From JBFWQM01 sp050249455 (GTDB lineage: Bacteria > Pseudomonadota > Alphaproteobacteria > MPNO01 > VGEU01): 10,965 nucleotides of DNA. Shown one piece after another: positions 1-6,015 of the stretch. The DNA lies in the NCBI GenBank assembly GCA_050249455.1, contig JBFWQM010000192.1:1-10965 (forward strand). Reading direction: 5' to 3'. The position numbers and the translations under genes were made by a program. The number at the start of each line of letters is the position of its first letter. The first letter of the stretch is position 1. Below the pieces are notes generated by a model. The model saw only the letters and a list, made by a program, of their open reading frames with translations, was not told the DNA's origin and ran no database searches.

Positions 1-679
1 CGAAGTTGTTCAGCGCGTCCTGGCCGGTCGGGCCATCGGTCGGCACCGTCGGCCAGAAGGCGTTGCCGACGCCGACATAGATCAGCGCGTCCATCAGGAA
101 CGCGTCGTTCTGGTTGGCGACCAGCAGGATGTCGTCGCCGCCGCCGTTGTCCCACACGCCATTGGTGCCGTAGTCCACGCCGATGCGCGTGGTGCCGTTC
201 AGCGTGGTGCCGGCCAGGTTGCCGGCGAACCCCAGGATATTGCCGGAATCCGACGAGGTGACGTTGTAGCTCACCTGGTTCAGCGAGAACTGCATGCCGT
301 CGGTGCCGCGCGCCAGCAGGCCGAAGTGGATGCGGTTGCCGAGCTCGGCCGCGAACGGCGCCGCCGGGCTGGCGACGCCGCGCCACGAGTTGAAGCTGGT
401 GACCATGACGTCGCCCGGCACGAACTTGCCGCCGAGCTGCTCGTAGGCGGTGGGGATCGTGTCGCGCGACCCTCCGACGTTGGACAGCTCGTTCTGCAGC
501 GCGTTCATCGCGTTGGAGAGGTAGCCGTTCCAGCTCGGCGAGCCGAAGATGTTGGGCGCCGAGGAGGCGTAGACGTCGATGATGACGTCGGCCGCCGCCG
601 GCGCCGCCGCGAAGGCGGCGAGGGCGGAAGCGAGGCCGGCTGCGGCCGGACGGGCGGGTCGGGGGAAACGCGCGGGCAT
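1..679 (-). CDS. Exported protein, probable PEP-CTERM cargo (3' end outside window)
   Basis: The frame is open for 226 codons from an ATG at 679 to the left edge, so the C-terminus is missing. A ribosome site AGGAG lies 8 nt before the ATG. Residues 1-30 form a signal peptide: an Arg/Pro-rich start (MPARFPRPARP), an Ala/Leu core, and a likely cut after AAA before DVIIDVYAS. The visible mature part is rich in Asn, Gly, Ser and Thr, has a single Cys-free stretch of about 196 residues, and contains GVWDNGGGDD, a possible calcium-binding acidic loop. It starts 30 nt after the stop of the PEP-CTERM gene at 710-1627 and shares its direction, so it is probably the last visible member of the operon. 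I infer that it is another exosortase substrate from its position, signal peptide and composition. The sorting signal itself would lie outside the window, so this remains unproven. Confidence 0.75.
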   Translation of the reverse strand, partial: MPARFPRPARPAAAGLASALAAFAAAPAAADVIIDVYASSAPNIFGSPSWNGYLSNAMNALQNELSNVGGSRDTIPTAYEQLGGKFVPGDVMVTSFNSWRGVASPAAPFAAELGNRIHFGLLARGTDGMQFSLNQVSYNVTSSDSGNILGFAGNLAGTTLNGTTRIGVDYGTNGVWDNGGGDDILLVANQNDAFLMDALIYVGVGNAFWPTVPTDGPTGQDALNNF

Positions 680-709
680 GACGCTTGCTCCTGTGGCGAT
701 GGATTGCGG

Positions 710-1627
710 CTACGCGGGCGTCGCGCCGTGCGCATCGCGCCGGCGCAGCGCGGCGAGCCCGAGCAGCCCGAGGCCGAATACGGCCAGCGTGCCGGGCTCG
801 GGGATGAAGCCGAACGCGACGTTGTCGATGTAGAAGCCGCCGCCCGCGACGTTGTCGACCGGCGCCGAGCTCAGCCGGAACAGGAGCGTCTGCACCGGCA
901 CGCCGAGCGGATGGCTCGCCGCCTGGAAGTTCGTGTAGAAGCTCTCCCAGCTCTTGTCGGTGTGGACCAGCGCGTCGTCGAGGAAGTAGCGTGCGACGTC
1001 GTCGAATATGCCGTCGTTGAAGTCGATCTCGATCCGCAGCGTGTGGAAGGCGCCGTAGCTGACCGTACCGATGGTGACCGCGCTCGAAAACCCACCGCCG
1101 GCATCGACGTCGAAGGTGTCGATGGCGACGCCGGTGCCGGTGTCGCGCAGCGCGGCGAAGGCCTGGCGGCCGCCGTTGCCGTTGTCGGGGCTGATGGTGA
1201 TGCGGGCGCCGTCCTGTGGCGTATCGGTCGCCGACTTGAAGTCGAACTCGGCGAAGAACGTCCGATGCTGCGCGCCGGTCGAGGACTGGCCGGCGAACTC
1301 CTGCGGGTTGCCGTTGGTGACGCCGGCGAGCGTCGTCGTCACGGTCGGGATGCCACCTGGGCGCGGCGCGAAGGGCTGGTCGCTGAACGTGCCGCTGTTC
1401 ACCTGGTTCGATATCCGCCAGACGTTGTTGCCGCCGCCGAGGCTGACGATCGCCTCATCCCAGGGCGGCGACGACGCGCGGTTCGCCGACCAGCCGTCCT
1501 GGCCGTTGATCGTGCCGAGGGCGAAGGAGTCGAAGTCGGTCGAATAGTTGGGGATGAAGCTCGCACTTGCCGGCGCGGCGATCATGCAGGCGGCCAGCGC
1601 GGCGGCGACAAAGGCTTTCGTGTTCAT
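710..1627 (-). CDS. PEP-CTERM sorting domain protein with LamG-like passenger
   Basis: A 305-aa exported protein. Residues 1-22 are a signal peptide (MNTKAF, hydrophobic core, cut near ASA). The passenger starts with FDSFALGTINGQDGW (residues 32-46), a pattern often seen in PEP-CTERM proteins. It continues with alternating strands (FFAEFDF, RIEIDFND, GFYIDNVAFGF) that suggest a concanavalin/LamG-like jelly roll. The C-terminus is a textbook sorting signal: PEP at 276-278, hydrophobic helix about 281-294, RRR at 295-297 and an 8-residue tail. In known systems an exosortase in the inner membrane cuts near PEP and the protein goes on to the outer surface, often with exopolysaccharide. The ATG has GGGAG 6-8 nt upstream. 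It lies 31 nt after the preceding gene and 30 nt before the next, in the same direction. Specific function is unknown. Confidence 0.93.
   Translation of the reverse strand: MNTKAFVAAALAACMIAAPASASFIPNYSTDFDSFALGTINGQDGWSANRASSPPWDEAIVSLGGGNNVWRISNQVNSGTFSDQPFAPRPGGIPTVTTTLAGVTNGNPQEFAGQSSTGAQHRTFFAEFDFKSATDTPQDGARITISPDNGNGGRQAFAALRDTGTGVAIDTFDVDAGGGFSSAVTIGTVSYGAFHTLRIEIDFNDGIFDDVARYFLDDALVHTDKSWESFYTNFQAASHPLGVPVQTLLFRLSSAPVDNVAGGGFYIDNVAFGFIPEPGTLAVFGLGLLGLAALRRRDAHGATPA
741..802 (-). repeat. Dispersed 62-bp repeat encoding the PEP-CTERM signal, copy 1
   Basis: This 62-bp stretch lies inside the 710-1627 gene and encodes the PEP motif, helix and arginine cluster. It matches the stretch at 3693-3754 at 55 of 62 bases and the one at 2799-2860 at 54 of 62, without gaps. 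The passenger parts of the same genes show no such similarity. The repeat is coding and not a mobile element. Confidence 0.7.
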
Positions 1628-1658
1628 GGCGCTCTCCCATACTTTCTTCTTCGTCGGA

Positions 1659-2684
1659 TCAGTGATGGGTCGTGTCGATTGAGCCGATGCTCCTGCTCAC
1701 GGTCCTTATGCATGTCCGACAGCGCGCACTTCGCGCCGCTGCGGTTCCGCCGCCGCCGCCGCGGCGGCTGTGCCGGTCCGCCCGGTCGGCACGACGCCGG
1801 CGCAGGACCGCCAGCCCGACCAGGCCAAGGCCGAGGAAGCCGATGCCGTGCGGTGCGGGAACTGGATTGGTCAGGTCGCGGAGAACGCCGACATAAAGCG
1901 GGTCCGGATCCAAGGCGCCCGAGCCAAAGCCGGGCGCCGTCCCCGAACCGTCGAACAGTACGAGGCCGCCGGCGCCGAGAGTGTCGGCGGCGATCAGGTT
2001 CGCGATCTGGATGGCGTCGATCGCCACGTCTGCGGCCAGTCCGAAGTCCGACAGGTCGAACACCGTGGCGAAGGCGCCTTCGAGGGTGGCAGGCGCGTTC
2101 GTGTAGACCTGATAGCCGGCGTCGCTCTTGAACAGCCAGTCGGAGTAGCCGTTCCCGACCAGGTGCACGCGCACCATGAACCCTTCGGGGCTCGTCGAGT
2201 TGGAGCCGGACTCGTAGATCACGAAATCGTTGCCGGCGCCGTTCGAAAGCGTCTTGCCGCCGCTCCACGAAACGTCGAGTCCGTGCCGCGTCGTGTTGCC
2301 GTCATTGCCGTCGGGAAGGTTGACGGCGCAAGCAAAAAGACAGTTCGAACCGTCTGACTGCGAAAGCCCCTGCTGCGCGAAGCCCTGGCGGCCCAGCGAG
2401 AGTTCGGGGAGGAAGCCGGGCAACCCGGTGAATCCGCTGCCGGCGCTGCCGCCCGGTTGGGCCTGGAAGCCGACCGACCGGGTGATACCGGTTGCGTTCC
2501 CGGCGCTGAACGTCGCACCGCCGAGGACGGCGCTGTTGCCGAGCAGTCCGAGAACGTCGGGCGTGCTTTCCTGGATGAAGCTGTAGCCGGCCCATGTGAA
2601 GGAGGCGGCGTCAGCGCCGCTCGGCGCGAGGGCCGTGCCGAGGATGGTCCAGGCGAGGAAGATCGACTTCATGGACCGACGCAT
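1659..2684 (-). CDS. Exported VPAP-type sorting-signal protein with unusual C-terminal tail
   Basis: A 341-aa protein read from an ATG at 2684, which has GGAGGAG 8 nt upstream. The ATG at 2672 (MKSIF) is a weaker alternative. The signal peptide is about residues 1-27 (cut near ADA before ASFTW). The passenger includes CLFAC (115-119), RHGLDVSWSGGKTLSNGAGN and DFVIYESG, then PEGFMVRVH, a combination I associate with secreted PEP-CTERM cargo of unknown function. The sorting signal is a variant with VPAP (275-278) in place of PEP, then FLGLGLVGLAVL and RRRR at 295-298. Unlike its neighbours, the frame runs on for 43 residues (ADRADRHSRRGGGGG and so on, with Cys 322 and 325). That part is coded by DNA that looks like an intergenic GC-rich stem followed by a leader, so a lost stop codon or a sequencing error is possible. 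Cargo of an exosortase by inference. Confidence 0.87.
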   Translation of the reverse strand: MRRSMKSIFLAWTILGTALAPSGADAASFTWAGYSFIQESTPDVLGLLGNSAVLGGATFSAGNATGITRSVGFQAQPGGSAGSGFTGLPGFLPELSLGRQGFAQQGLSQSDGSNCLFACAVNLPDGNDGNTTRHGLDVSWSGGKTLSNGAGNDFVIYESGSNSTSPEGFMVRVHLVGNGYSDWLFKSDAGYQVYTNAPATLEGAFATVFDLSDFGLAADVAIDAIQIANLIAADTLGAGGLVLFDGSGTAPGFGSGALDPDPLYVGVLRDLTNPVPAPHGIGFLGLGLVGLAVLRRRRADRADRHSRRGGGGGTAAARSARCRTCIRTVSRSIGSIDTTHH

Positions 2685-2724
2685 TCTCGTAGCTCCTCCA
2701 TCGAAATCGTGGACTCGCAGGCCG

Positions 2725-2752
2725 CACCGCCGCGGCCCGTGCCGCGGCGGTG
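2725..2752 (-). terminator. Perfect 12-bp stem-loop between two PEP-CTERM genes
   Basis: Arms caccgccgcggc (2725-2736) and gccgcggcggtg (2741-2752) are exact reverse complements around a 4-nt loop. It sits in the 80-bp gap after the stop at 2765 and 41 nt before the next ATG at 2684. No T-run follows on the transcribed side, so it is not a classic intrinsic terminator. It may act as a partial terminator or a 3'-end stabiliser that sets different expression for cargo genes before and after it. Confidence 0.6.
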
Positions 2753-2764
2753 GCGGAGCAGCGG

Positions 2765-3595
2765 CTAGGCGTGGATCGGTCTTGCAGACATCTCGCGCCG
2801 TCGCAGCGTGGCGAGCCCGAGCAGGCCGAGGCCGAACGCGGCGAGCGTGCCGGGTTCTGGAACGGCGTTGATGTCGATGCTGACGCTGGCGAGCTCGGTC
2901 GTGCGCGCCTCGTCGCTGAACGCCTGTAGCATGATGGTGTAGGTGCCGTAGGCGAGTGGGTCGAACACCGGCGTCATGTTGTTTCCGTCGAGGAACGGTG
3001 CCTGGTTGAAGAACTCCATGTTCCAAGAGTTCTGGGCGAGATTGTTGCTGGCGATGAGGGCCGCGTAGGCGACGGCGTCGGCGGCTTCCATGCCCGCGCC
3101 GCTGGCGGTCGCGTTGGTGCCGATCGAGTGGTCGGCGAGCGAGACGATGATGGGATCGAACGACACGAAGTTGGTGCCGGCGCCGGGGTCGAAGTCGATC
3201 TTGATCCGGTAATACAGGTCGTCCAGGTTGCGCCCCGCGACGCTGCCGTCGAAGTTGGTGTTGACCGACCACTCGAAGTTCCAGAACGGCGTCGTCGTCG
3301 GCGGCTGGGCGAAGCCGAACCCCTGCGGCGCGGTGGGGTGGCCGGCGAAGAAGTTGTAGCTGCCGTCGCCGTTGCTGTTGAACGTGTTCTCCGCCATGCC
3401 GGCGCCGTTGAACCGCAGCTTGCCGCGCAGGCCGAGCTCGATGCCGCTCTGGCGATCGACCGTGTAGCTGCCGTTGGTGTTGCCGGACCCGAAGATCACG
3501 GCGTTGGTGACGTTCTGGTCGAAGAAGATGGCGGCGTTGGCGGCTGCCGGCGCCGCGAGAAGCGCAGCAGCGGCAAGCAGGCTTCGATACTTCAT
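2765..3595 (-). CDS. PEP-CTERM sorting domain protein (NVTxxVIFGSGNxNGS family)
   Basis: A 276-aa exported protein. ATG at 3595, GGGAG 7 nt upstream. The signal peptide is residues 1-21 (MKYRSLLAAAALLAA, cut after ANA). The passenger begins IFFDQNVTNAVIFGSGN and contains ELGLRGKLRFN, NTFNSNGDGSYNF, FWNFEWSVNTNFDGS and RIKIDFDPGAGTNF. I recognise this pattern as a recurrent PEP-CTERM cargo family of unknown function; NSNGDGS and DFDPGAGT could be calcium-binding loops. The C-terminus has PEP at 246-248, hydrophobic helix 251-264, RRR 265-267 and a 9-residue tail. It starts 60 nt after the upstream PEP-CTERM gene. A strong stem-loop follows its stop. It probably acts on the cell surface or in the extracellular matrix once sorted by an exosortase encoded elsewhere. 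Confidence 0.93.
   Translation of the reverse strand: MKYRSLLAAAALLAAPAAANAAIFFDQNVTNAVIFGSGNTNGSYTVDRQSGIELGLRGKLRFNGAGMAENTFNSNGDGSYNFFAGHPTAPQGFGFAQPPTTTPFWNFEWSVNTNFDGSVAGRNLDDLYYRIKIDFDPGAGTNFVSFDPIIVSLADHSIGTNATASGAGMEAADAVAYAALIASNNLAQNSWNMEFFNQAPFLDGNNMTPVFDPLAYGTYTIMLQAFSDEARTTELASVSIDINAVPEPGTLAAFGLGLLGLATLRRREMSARPIHA
2799..2860 (-). repeat. Dispersed 62-bp repeat encoding the PEP-CTERM signal, copy 2
   Basis: This stretch lies inside the 2765-3595 gene and covers the PEP motif, helix and arginines. It is identical to copy 1 (741-802) at 54 of 62 bases, ungapped. Many of the shared positions are third codon positions, so the likeness goes beyond protein-level conservation alone, although strong GC bias also limits the choices. 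Confidence 0.65.
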
Positions 3596-3655
3596 CGCTC
3601 TACTCCCATGTCGCTCGTTGTCGTTTGTGCGATCGACGCCTGCTCCGCGCGCCGG

Positions 3656-4528
3656 TCAGGCCGTCATGACCTCGGGAACCCGGCCCTTGCGGCGGCGCAG
3701 CGCGCCGAGCCCGAGAAGGCCAAGGCCGAACACGGCGAGCGTGCCCGGCTCGGGTGCCGATTCGAAGTTGAAGGTGTTGGTCTCGGCCGCGGTAGCGATC
3801 GTGAAGCTGTCGACCGCGCCCATGAAGTCGTCCCATGCGCCCGCGCCGCCGCCGGCCTGGATGCGGATCGCGGGCCCGGTCGTGATGAGCTTCGCGCCGG
3901 GATACTGGGTGAAGTAGTCGTCGAGCGTGGTGAGCGGCGGGCCGCCGGCGCTGTCCAGATCGGACCACCAGCCGCCGACCAGCGCATTCCAGGTCTGCCA
4001 GCCCCCGAGGGTCACGCAGAGGGCGACCATGCCGCACTGGTTCGGGATGACGTCCGTTGAATAGCCGACCTGGCTGTAGGTGCCGTTCTGATAGACCGGT
4101 TCGAAGAACAGGCGATCGTCCTGAGCGCCGTCGCCGTCGCGGTCGATGCGAAACTGCAGGTAGGTCGCCTGACCGCCTAAATTCTGCGACACGTAGGTCG
4201 AATAGCTGAGCGCGGTGATCGCCGACAGGGCGAGCCCGTTGAACTGGCTCGTCAATGCGCGCGTCGCGTCGTTGCCGTCGGGTCCGACCTTCTGATGCAG
4301 ACTGCCGATGCCGAGCGGTGGCGTCGCCGGGCCGCCGGCGAAGAAGCTCGTCGTCCCGTCGGGCGTCGGCGCGGCGCCATCGGTGTTGGCCGAGGAATCG
4401 AAGTTGAGGATGCTCCAGCCGTTGAGCATCGCCGGCGTGACCACGATCTCGATGGCGACGGCGGGCGTCGCGACGAGCGCGCCGGCGCCGGCGAGGGCGA
4501 GCGCGAGTGTTGTGTGGCGGCGGGTCAT
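3656..4528 (-). CDS. PEP-CTERM sorting domain protein
   Basis: A 290-aa exported protein. The ATG at 4528 overlaps the TGA of the preceding gene as ATGA, with GGGAGG 5 nt upstream inside that gene, so translation is probably coupled. The signal peptide is about residues 1-25 (MTRRHTTLALALAGAG, cut after AVA). The passenger contains MLNGWSILNFDSS and an EF-hand-like DRDGDGAQDD (129-138). It also has two close cysteines (165 and 171), GGWWSDLDSAGGPP, TLDDYFTQYPGAKL and IRIQAGGGAGAWDDFMGAVD, a pattern I associate with extracellular cargo of unknown function. Sorting signal: PEP at 259-261, helix 264-277, RRRK 278-281, 9-residue tail. The two Cys could form a disulfide outside the cytoplasm. Function on the surface is unknown. 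Confidence 0.93.
   Translation of the reverse strand: MTRRHTTLALALAGAGALVATPAVAIEIVVTPAMLNGWSILNFDSSANTDGAAPTPDGTTSFFAGGPATPPLGIGSLHQKVGPDGNDATRALTSQFNGLALSAITALSYSTYVSQNLGGQATYLQFRIDRDGDGAQDDRLFFEPVYQNGTYSQVGYSTDVIPNQCGMVALCVTLGGWQTWNALVGGWWSDLDSAGGPPLTTLDDYFTQYPGAKLITTGPAIRIQAGGGAGAWDDFMGAVDSFTIATAAETNTFNFESAPEPGTLAVFGLGLLGLGALRRRKGRVPEVMTA
3693..3754 (-). repeat. Dispersed 62-bp repeat encoding the PEP-CTERM signal, copy 3
   Basis: This stretch lies inside the 3656-4528 gene, is ungapped against copy 1 (741-802) and is identical at 55 of 62 bases. A more diverged fourth version is visible near 4586-4643 in the next gene upstream, whose protein motif is PEPAP in place of PEPGT. Confidence 0.7.
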
Positions 4529-5307
4529 GCGAGCCTCCCTTGGGTTCGGGTCGATGGGCTATCGGCGTCGTCGCGCCGCCGCGGCCGCGCCGCGGCGAGC
4601 CCGAGCAGCCCGAGGCCGAGAAGCCCGAGCGGCGCCGGTTCGGGAACCGGGATCGAGGCGGCGAAGAGGTCGATCTGAGCGTCGAGCGCGGTGGGCGCGA
4701 AGATCGACAGCTCAATCGCCTTGGCGGCCGTGAAATCGGCGCCGGCGCCGGTATCGGTGAACGAGGCGAAGGGCAGGTTGTAGGTGAGCAGCGGCGCCAC
4801 CGGGACCGCGAAGTCGAGCGTCGAGTAGTCGGTCAGCGACGTGTAGACGCGCACCCGGAAGGTAAAGGCGTGGTCGCCTTGCGTGGTCAGAAGGAAGACC
4901 GAATTCAGCCCGCCATCGGTGAGATCGACGCCGCTGCCGCCGCCCAGCCCGAGGTCGAGCGTGTTGTTGGTGTCGCCGTCGTAGATCGCGAATGCGTCGC
5001 CATCGGTGTTGGTGCCGGATATGTAGGTGAGGAAGTTGGCGATGCCGAAGAACCCGGTCGAGTTGTTGACATCAACGACCACGGTGCCCATCGCGTTCTG
5101 GTTCAACGCGCGGAGGAAGCGGGCGCTCCCGATCGAATTGACGCCGGTCGCGACGCCGCCTTCGGTCGGGCAACCGAACGCGCCGATCGCGGGGTCCGAT
5201 ACGCACTGGCCGGTCGTGTAGTTGTCGATCAGGACTGGCGCCGCCTGTGCCGCCGACAACGCGCACACGCTCGACCCGATGGCCATCAATGCGGCGAGCC
5301 TTTTCAT
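4525..5307 (-). CDS. PEP-CTERM sorting domain protein (VPEPAP type)
   Basis: A 260-aa exported protein. ATG at 5307, GGAG 8 nt upstream. The signal peptide is residues 1-23 (MKRLAALMAIGSSVCALSAA). Its Cys 15 is not in a lipobox, so a lipoprotein is unlikely. The passenger starts PVLIDNYTTGQC, with Cys 35 and 46 as a possible disulfide. It has Asp/Gly/Asn-rich stretches (TNTDGDAFAIYDGDTNN, 100-115) that could bind calcium, and a strand-rich end (HAFTFRVRVY, STLDFAVPV). Sorting signal: VPEPAP at 221-226, LGLLGLGLLGLAAA, RPRRR at 241-245, then a 15-residue tail. The last codons supply the ribosome site of the downstream gene. It is the first full-length cargo gene after the small membrane proteins, 40 nt beyond them. 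Cargo role inferred from the signal; function unknown. Confidence 0.93.
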   Translation of the reverse strand: MKRLAALMAIGSSVCALSAAQAAPVLIDNYTTGQCVSDPAIGAFGCPTEGGVATGVNSIGSARFLRALNQNAMGTVVVDVNNSTGFFGIANFLTYISGTNTDGDAFAIYDGDTNNTLDLGLGGGSGVDLTDGGLNSVFLLTTQGDHAFTFRVRVYTSLTDYSTLDFAVPVAPLLTYNLPFASFTDTGAGADFTAAKAIELSIFAPTALDAQIDLFAASIPVPEPAPLGLLGLGLLGLAAARPRRRDDADSPSTRTQGRLA

Positions 5308-5347
5308 GACGATGACTCCAACAATTACTGATGCGGCGACGCCTCGC

Positions 5348-5515
5348 TTATCGGGTGATCGGCACGTTCAGCGGCCAGCGCGTGCCCTGCATCTGCATCT
5401 GCATCTGGTGGCGCAGCCGGCGCAGGCGCGAGACGTAGCTGCGCACCGCGTAGCCGATGACGAAGCTGGCAAGCGCGATCGTCGCGGCTTCGAGGATCTC
5501 GGTCGGGAAGGTCAT
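5348..5515 (-). CDS. Small single-span membrane protein, 55 aa
   Basis: An open frame from ATG 5515 to TAA at 5348-5350, with AGGAG 7 nt before the ATG. Residues 1-6 are short and polar. Residues 7-24 (ILEAATIALASFVIGYAV) form one hydrophobic helix, followed by a basic stretch RSYVSRLRRLRH. The end is QMQMQMQGTRWPLNVPITR. The basic side after the helix predicts an inner-membrane anchor with the C-terminus in the cytoplasm. The QM run is coded by a CTGCAT tandem repeat. It lies between the 41-aa gene (82 nt upstream) and the first full-length PEP-CTERM cargo gene (40 nt downstream), in the same direction. I do not recognise a family. The ribosome site, position and membrane-like sequence support a real gene; a role in sorting or in envelope assembly is only a guess. 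Confidence 0.7.
   Translation of the reverse strand: MTFPTEILEAATIALASFVIGYAVRSYVSRLRRLRHQMQMQMQGTRWPLNVPITR
5387..5407. repeat. CTGCAT hexanucleotide tandem repeat, 3.5 copies
   Basis: Three and a half perfect copies of ctgcat lie in frame inside the 55-aa gene and encode a Gln-Met run. Because the unit is six bases, gain or loss of copies would change length without shifting the frame. Confidence 0.85.
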
Positions 5516-5539
5516 GACGATACTCCTTTACTCCGCCCC

Positions 5540-5554
5540 GGCCGCGCTGCGGCC
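5540..5554 (-). other. Short GC stem-loop in the 82-bp gap
   Basis: Arms ggccgc (5540-5545) and gcggcc (5549-5554) are exact reverse complements around a 3-nt loop, in the gap between the 41-aa and 55-aa genes. No T-run follows on the minus strand. It could be a weak attenuator or processing site. In DNA this GC-rich such a stem can also arise by chance. Confidence 0.3.
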
Positions 5555-5597
5555 AAGGCCGGTCGGTTTTGTCGTTCCGGCGCGACCTGCGCCGCGT

Positions 5598-5723
5598 TTA
5601 CTGCATGAGCTGGCGCAGAACCGCGTACCCTGCGATGGCCGCGGCGCTGAGCACGGCGGCCACGATCGGCAGCAGCAGCGCGAACGCAGCGAAACGAAGG
5701 TCGTTGAGCGCGATGCGGATCAT
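5598..5723 (-). CDS. Small single-span membrane protein, 41 aa
   Basis: MIRIALNDLRFAAFALLLPI continues as a hydrophobic helix to about residue 36 and ends AVLRQLMQ, with a TAA stop. The ATG at 5723 comes 2 nt after the stop of the 91-aa gene, and its ribosome site GGAG lies 7 nt upstream inside that gene, which indicates translational coupling. Longer in-frame readings reach back into the upstream gene and lack any start signal, so the short form is preferred. Nearly the whole protein is one membrane span of about 25 residues. No family recognised. Like its neighbours it could be a small subunit or accessory factor of a membrane complex, but nothing in the sequence proves that. Confidence 0.7.
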   Translation of the reverse strand: MIRIALNDLRFAAFALLLPIVAAVLSAAAIAGYAVLRQLMQ

Positions 5724-5725
5724 GG

Positions 5726-6001
5726 TCAGGCTCCAGCGTTGAGGCGCGTCGCGGCCGGCATCGCTGGCGCCGGCCGGCGCCGCAATGCGGCGCGCGCGAC
5801 ATGGGTGACGATCGCGATCGCGCACACCGCGACGACCACGACGAATGTCGCGGCGGCGCCGACGGCGCCGGCGACGGCGCGCAGCGGCCGGCGTGCGCGG
5901 GCGGCATCGTCGGGTCCGCGCGCCGTCGCGGGCGCGGTCTCGTTCTCGGGGACGAACGACGCGGCAGCGGCGTCGTCATGCATCAGCGTCAGCGTCGGCA
6001 T
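5726..6001 (-). CDS. Small single-span membrane protein, 91 aa
   Basis: The ATG at 6001 has a near-ideal ribosome site AAGGAGG 8 nt upstream, which overlaps the TGA of the preceding gene (6016-6018). That makes this short start far more likely than longer in-frame readings. Residues 1-42 are polar, Ala/Asp/Arg-rich and low in predicted structure. Residues about 43-66 (VAGAVGAAATFVVVVAVCAI and on) are one membrane helix. After it come RAALRRRPAPAMPAATRLNAGA, a basic then Pro/Ala-rich tail. There is no signal-peptide cleavage site of the usual form. It sits inside the run of four small membrane genes between the 383-aa protein and the cargo genes. I do not recognise a family. Confidence 0.72.
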   Translation of the reverse strand: MPTLTLMHDDAAAASFVPENETAPATARGPDDAARARRPLRAVAGAVGAAATFVVVVAVCAIAIVTHVARAALRRRPAPAMPAATRLNAGA

Positions 6002-6015
6002 GATCGGTTCCTCCT

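Noticed and set aside
326..2131. A 601-codon open frame on the plus strand across the cargo genes
   Set aside because: It is antisense to two genes with clear signal peptides and sorting signals. Its product is an Arg/Gly/Ala/Val-rich low-complexity string without any motif, as expected opposite high-GC genes.
2685..3272. Upstream extension of the 341-aa cargo frame on the minus strand
   Set aside because: It overlaps the 2765-3595 cargo gene out of frame and reads as an Arg/His/Gln-rich string. The signal peptide and ribosome site place the start at 2684.
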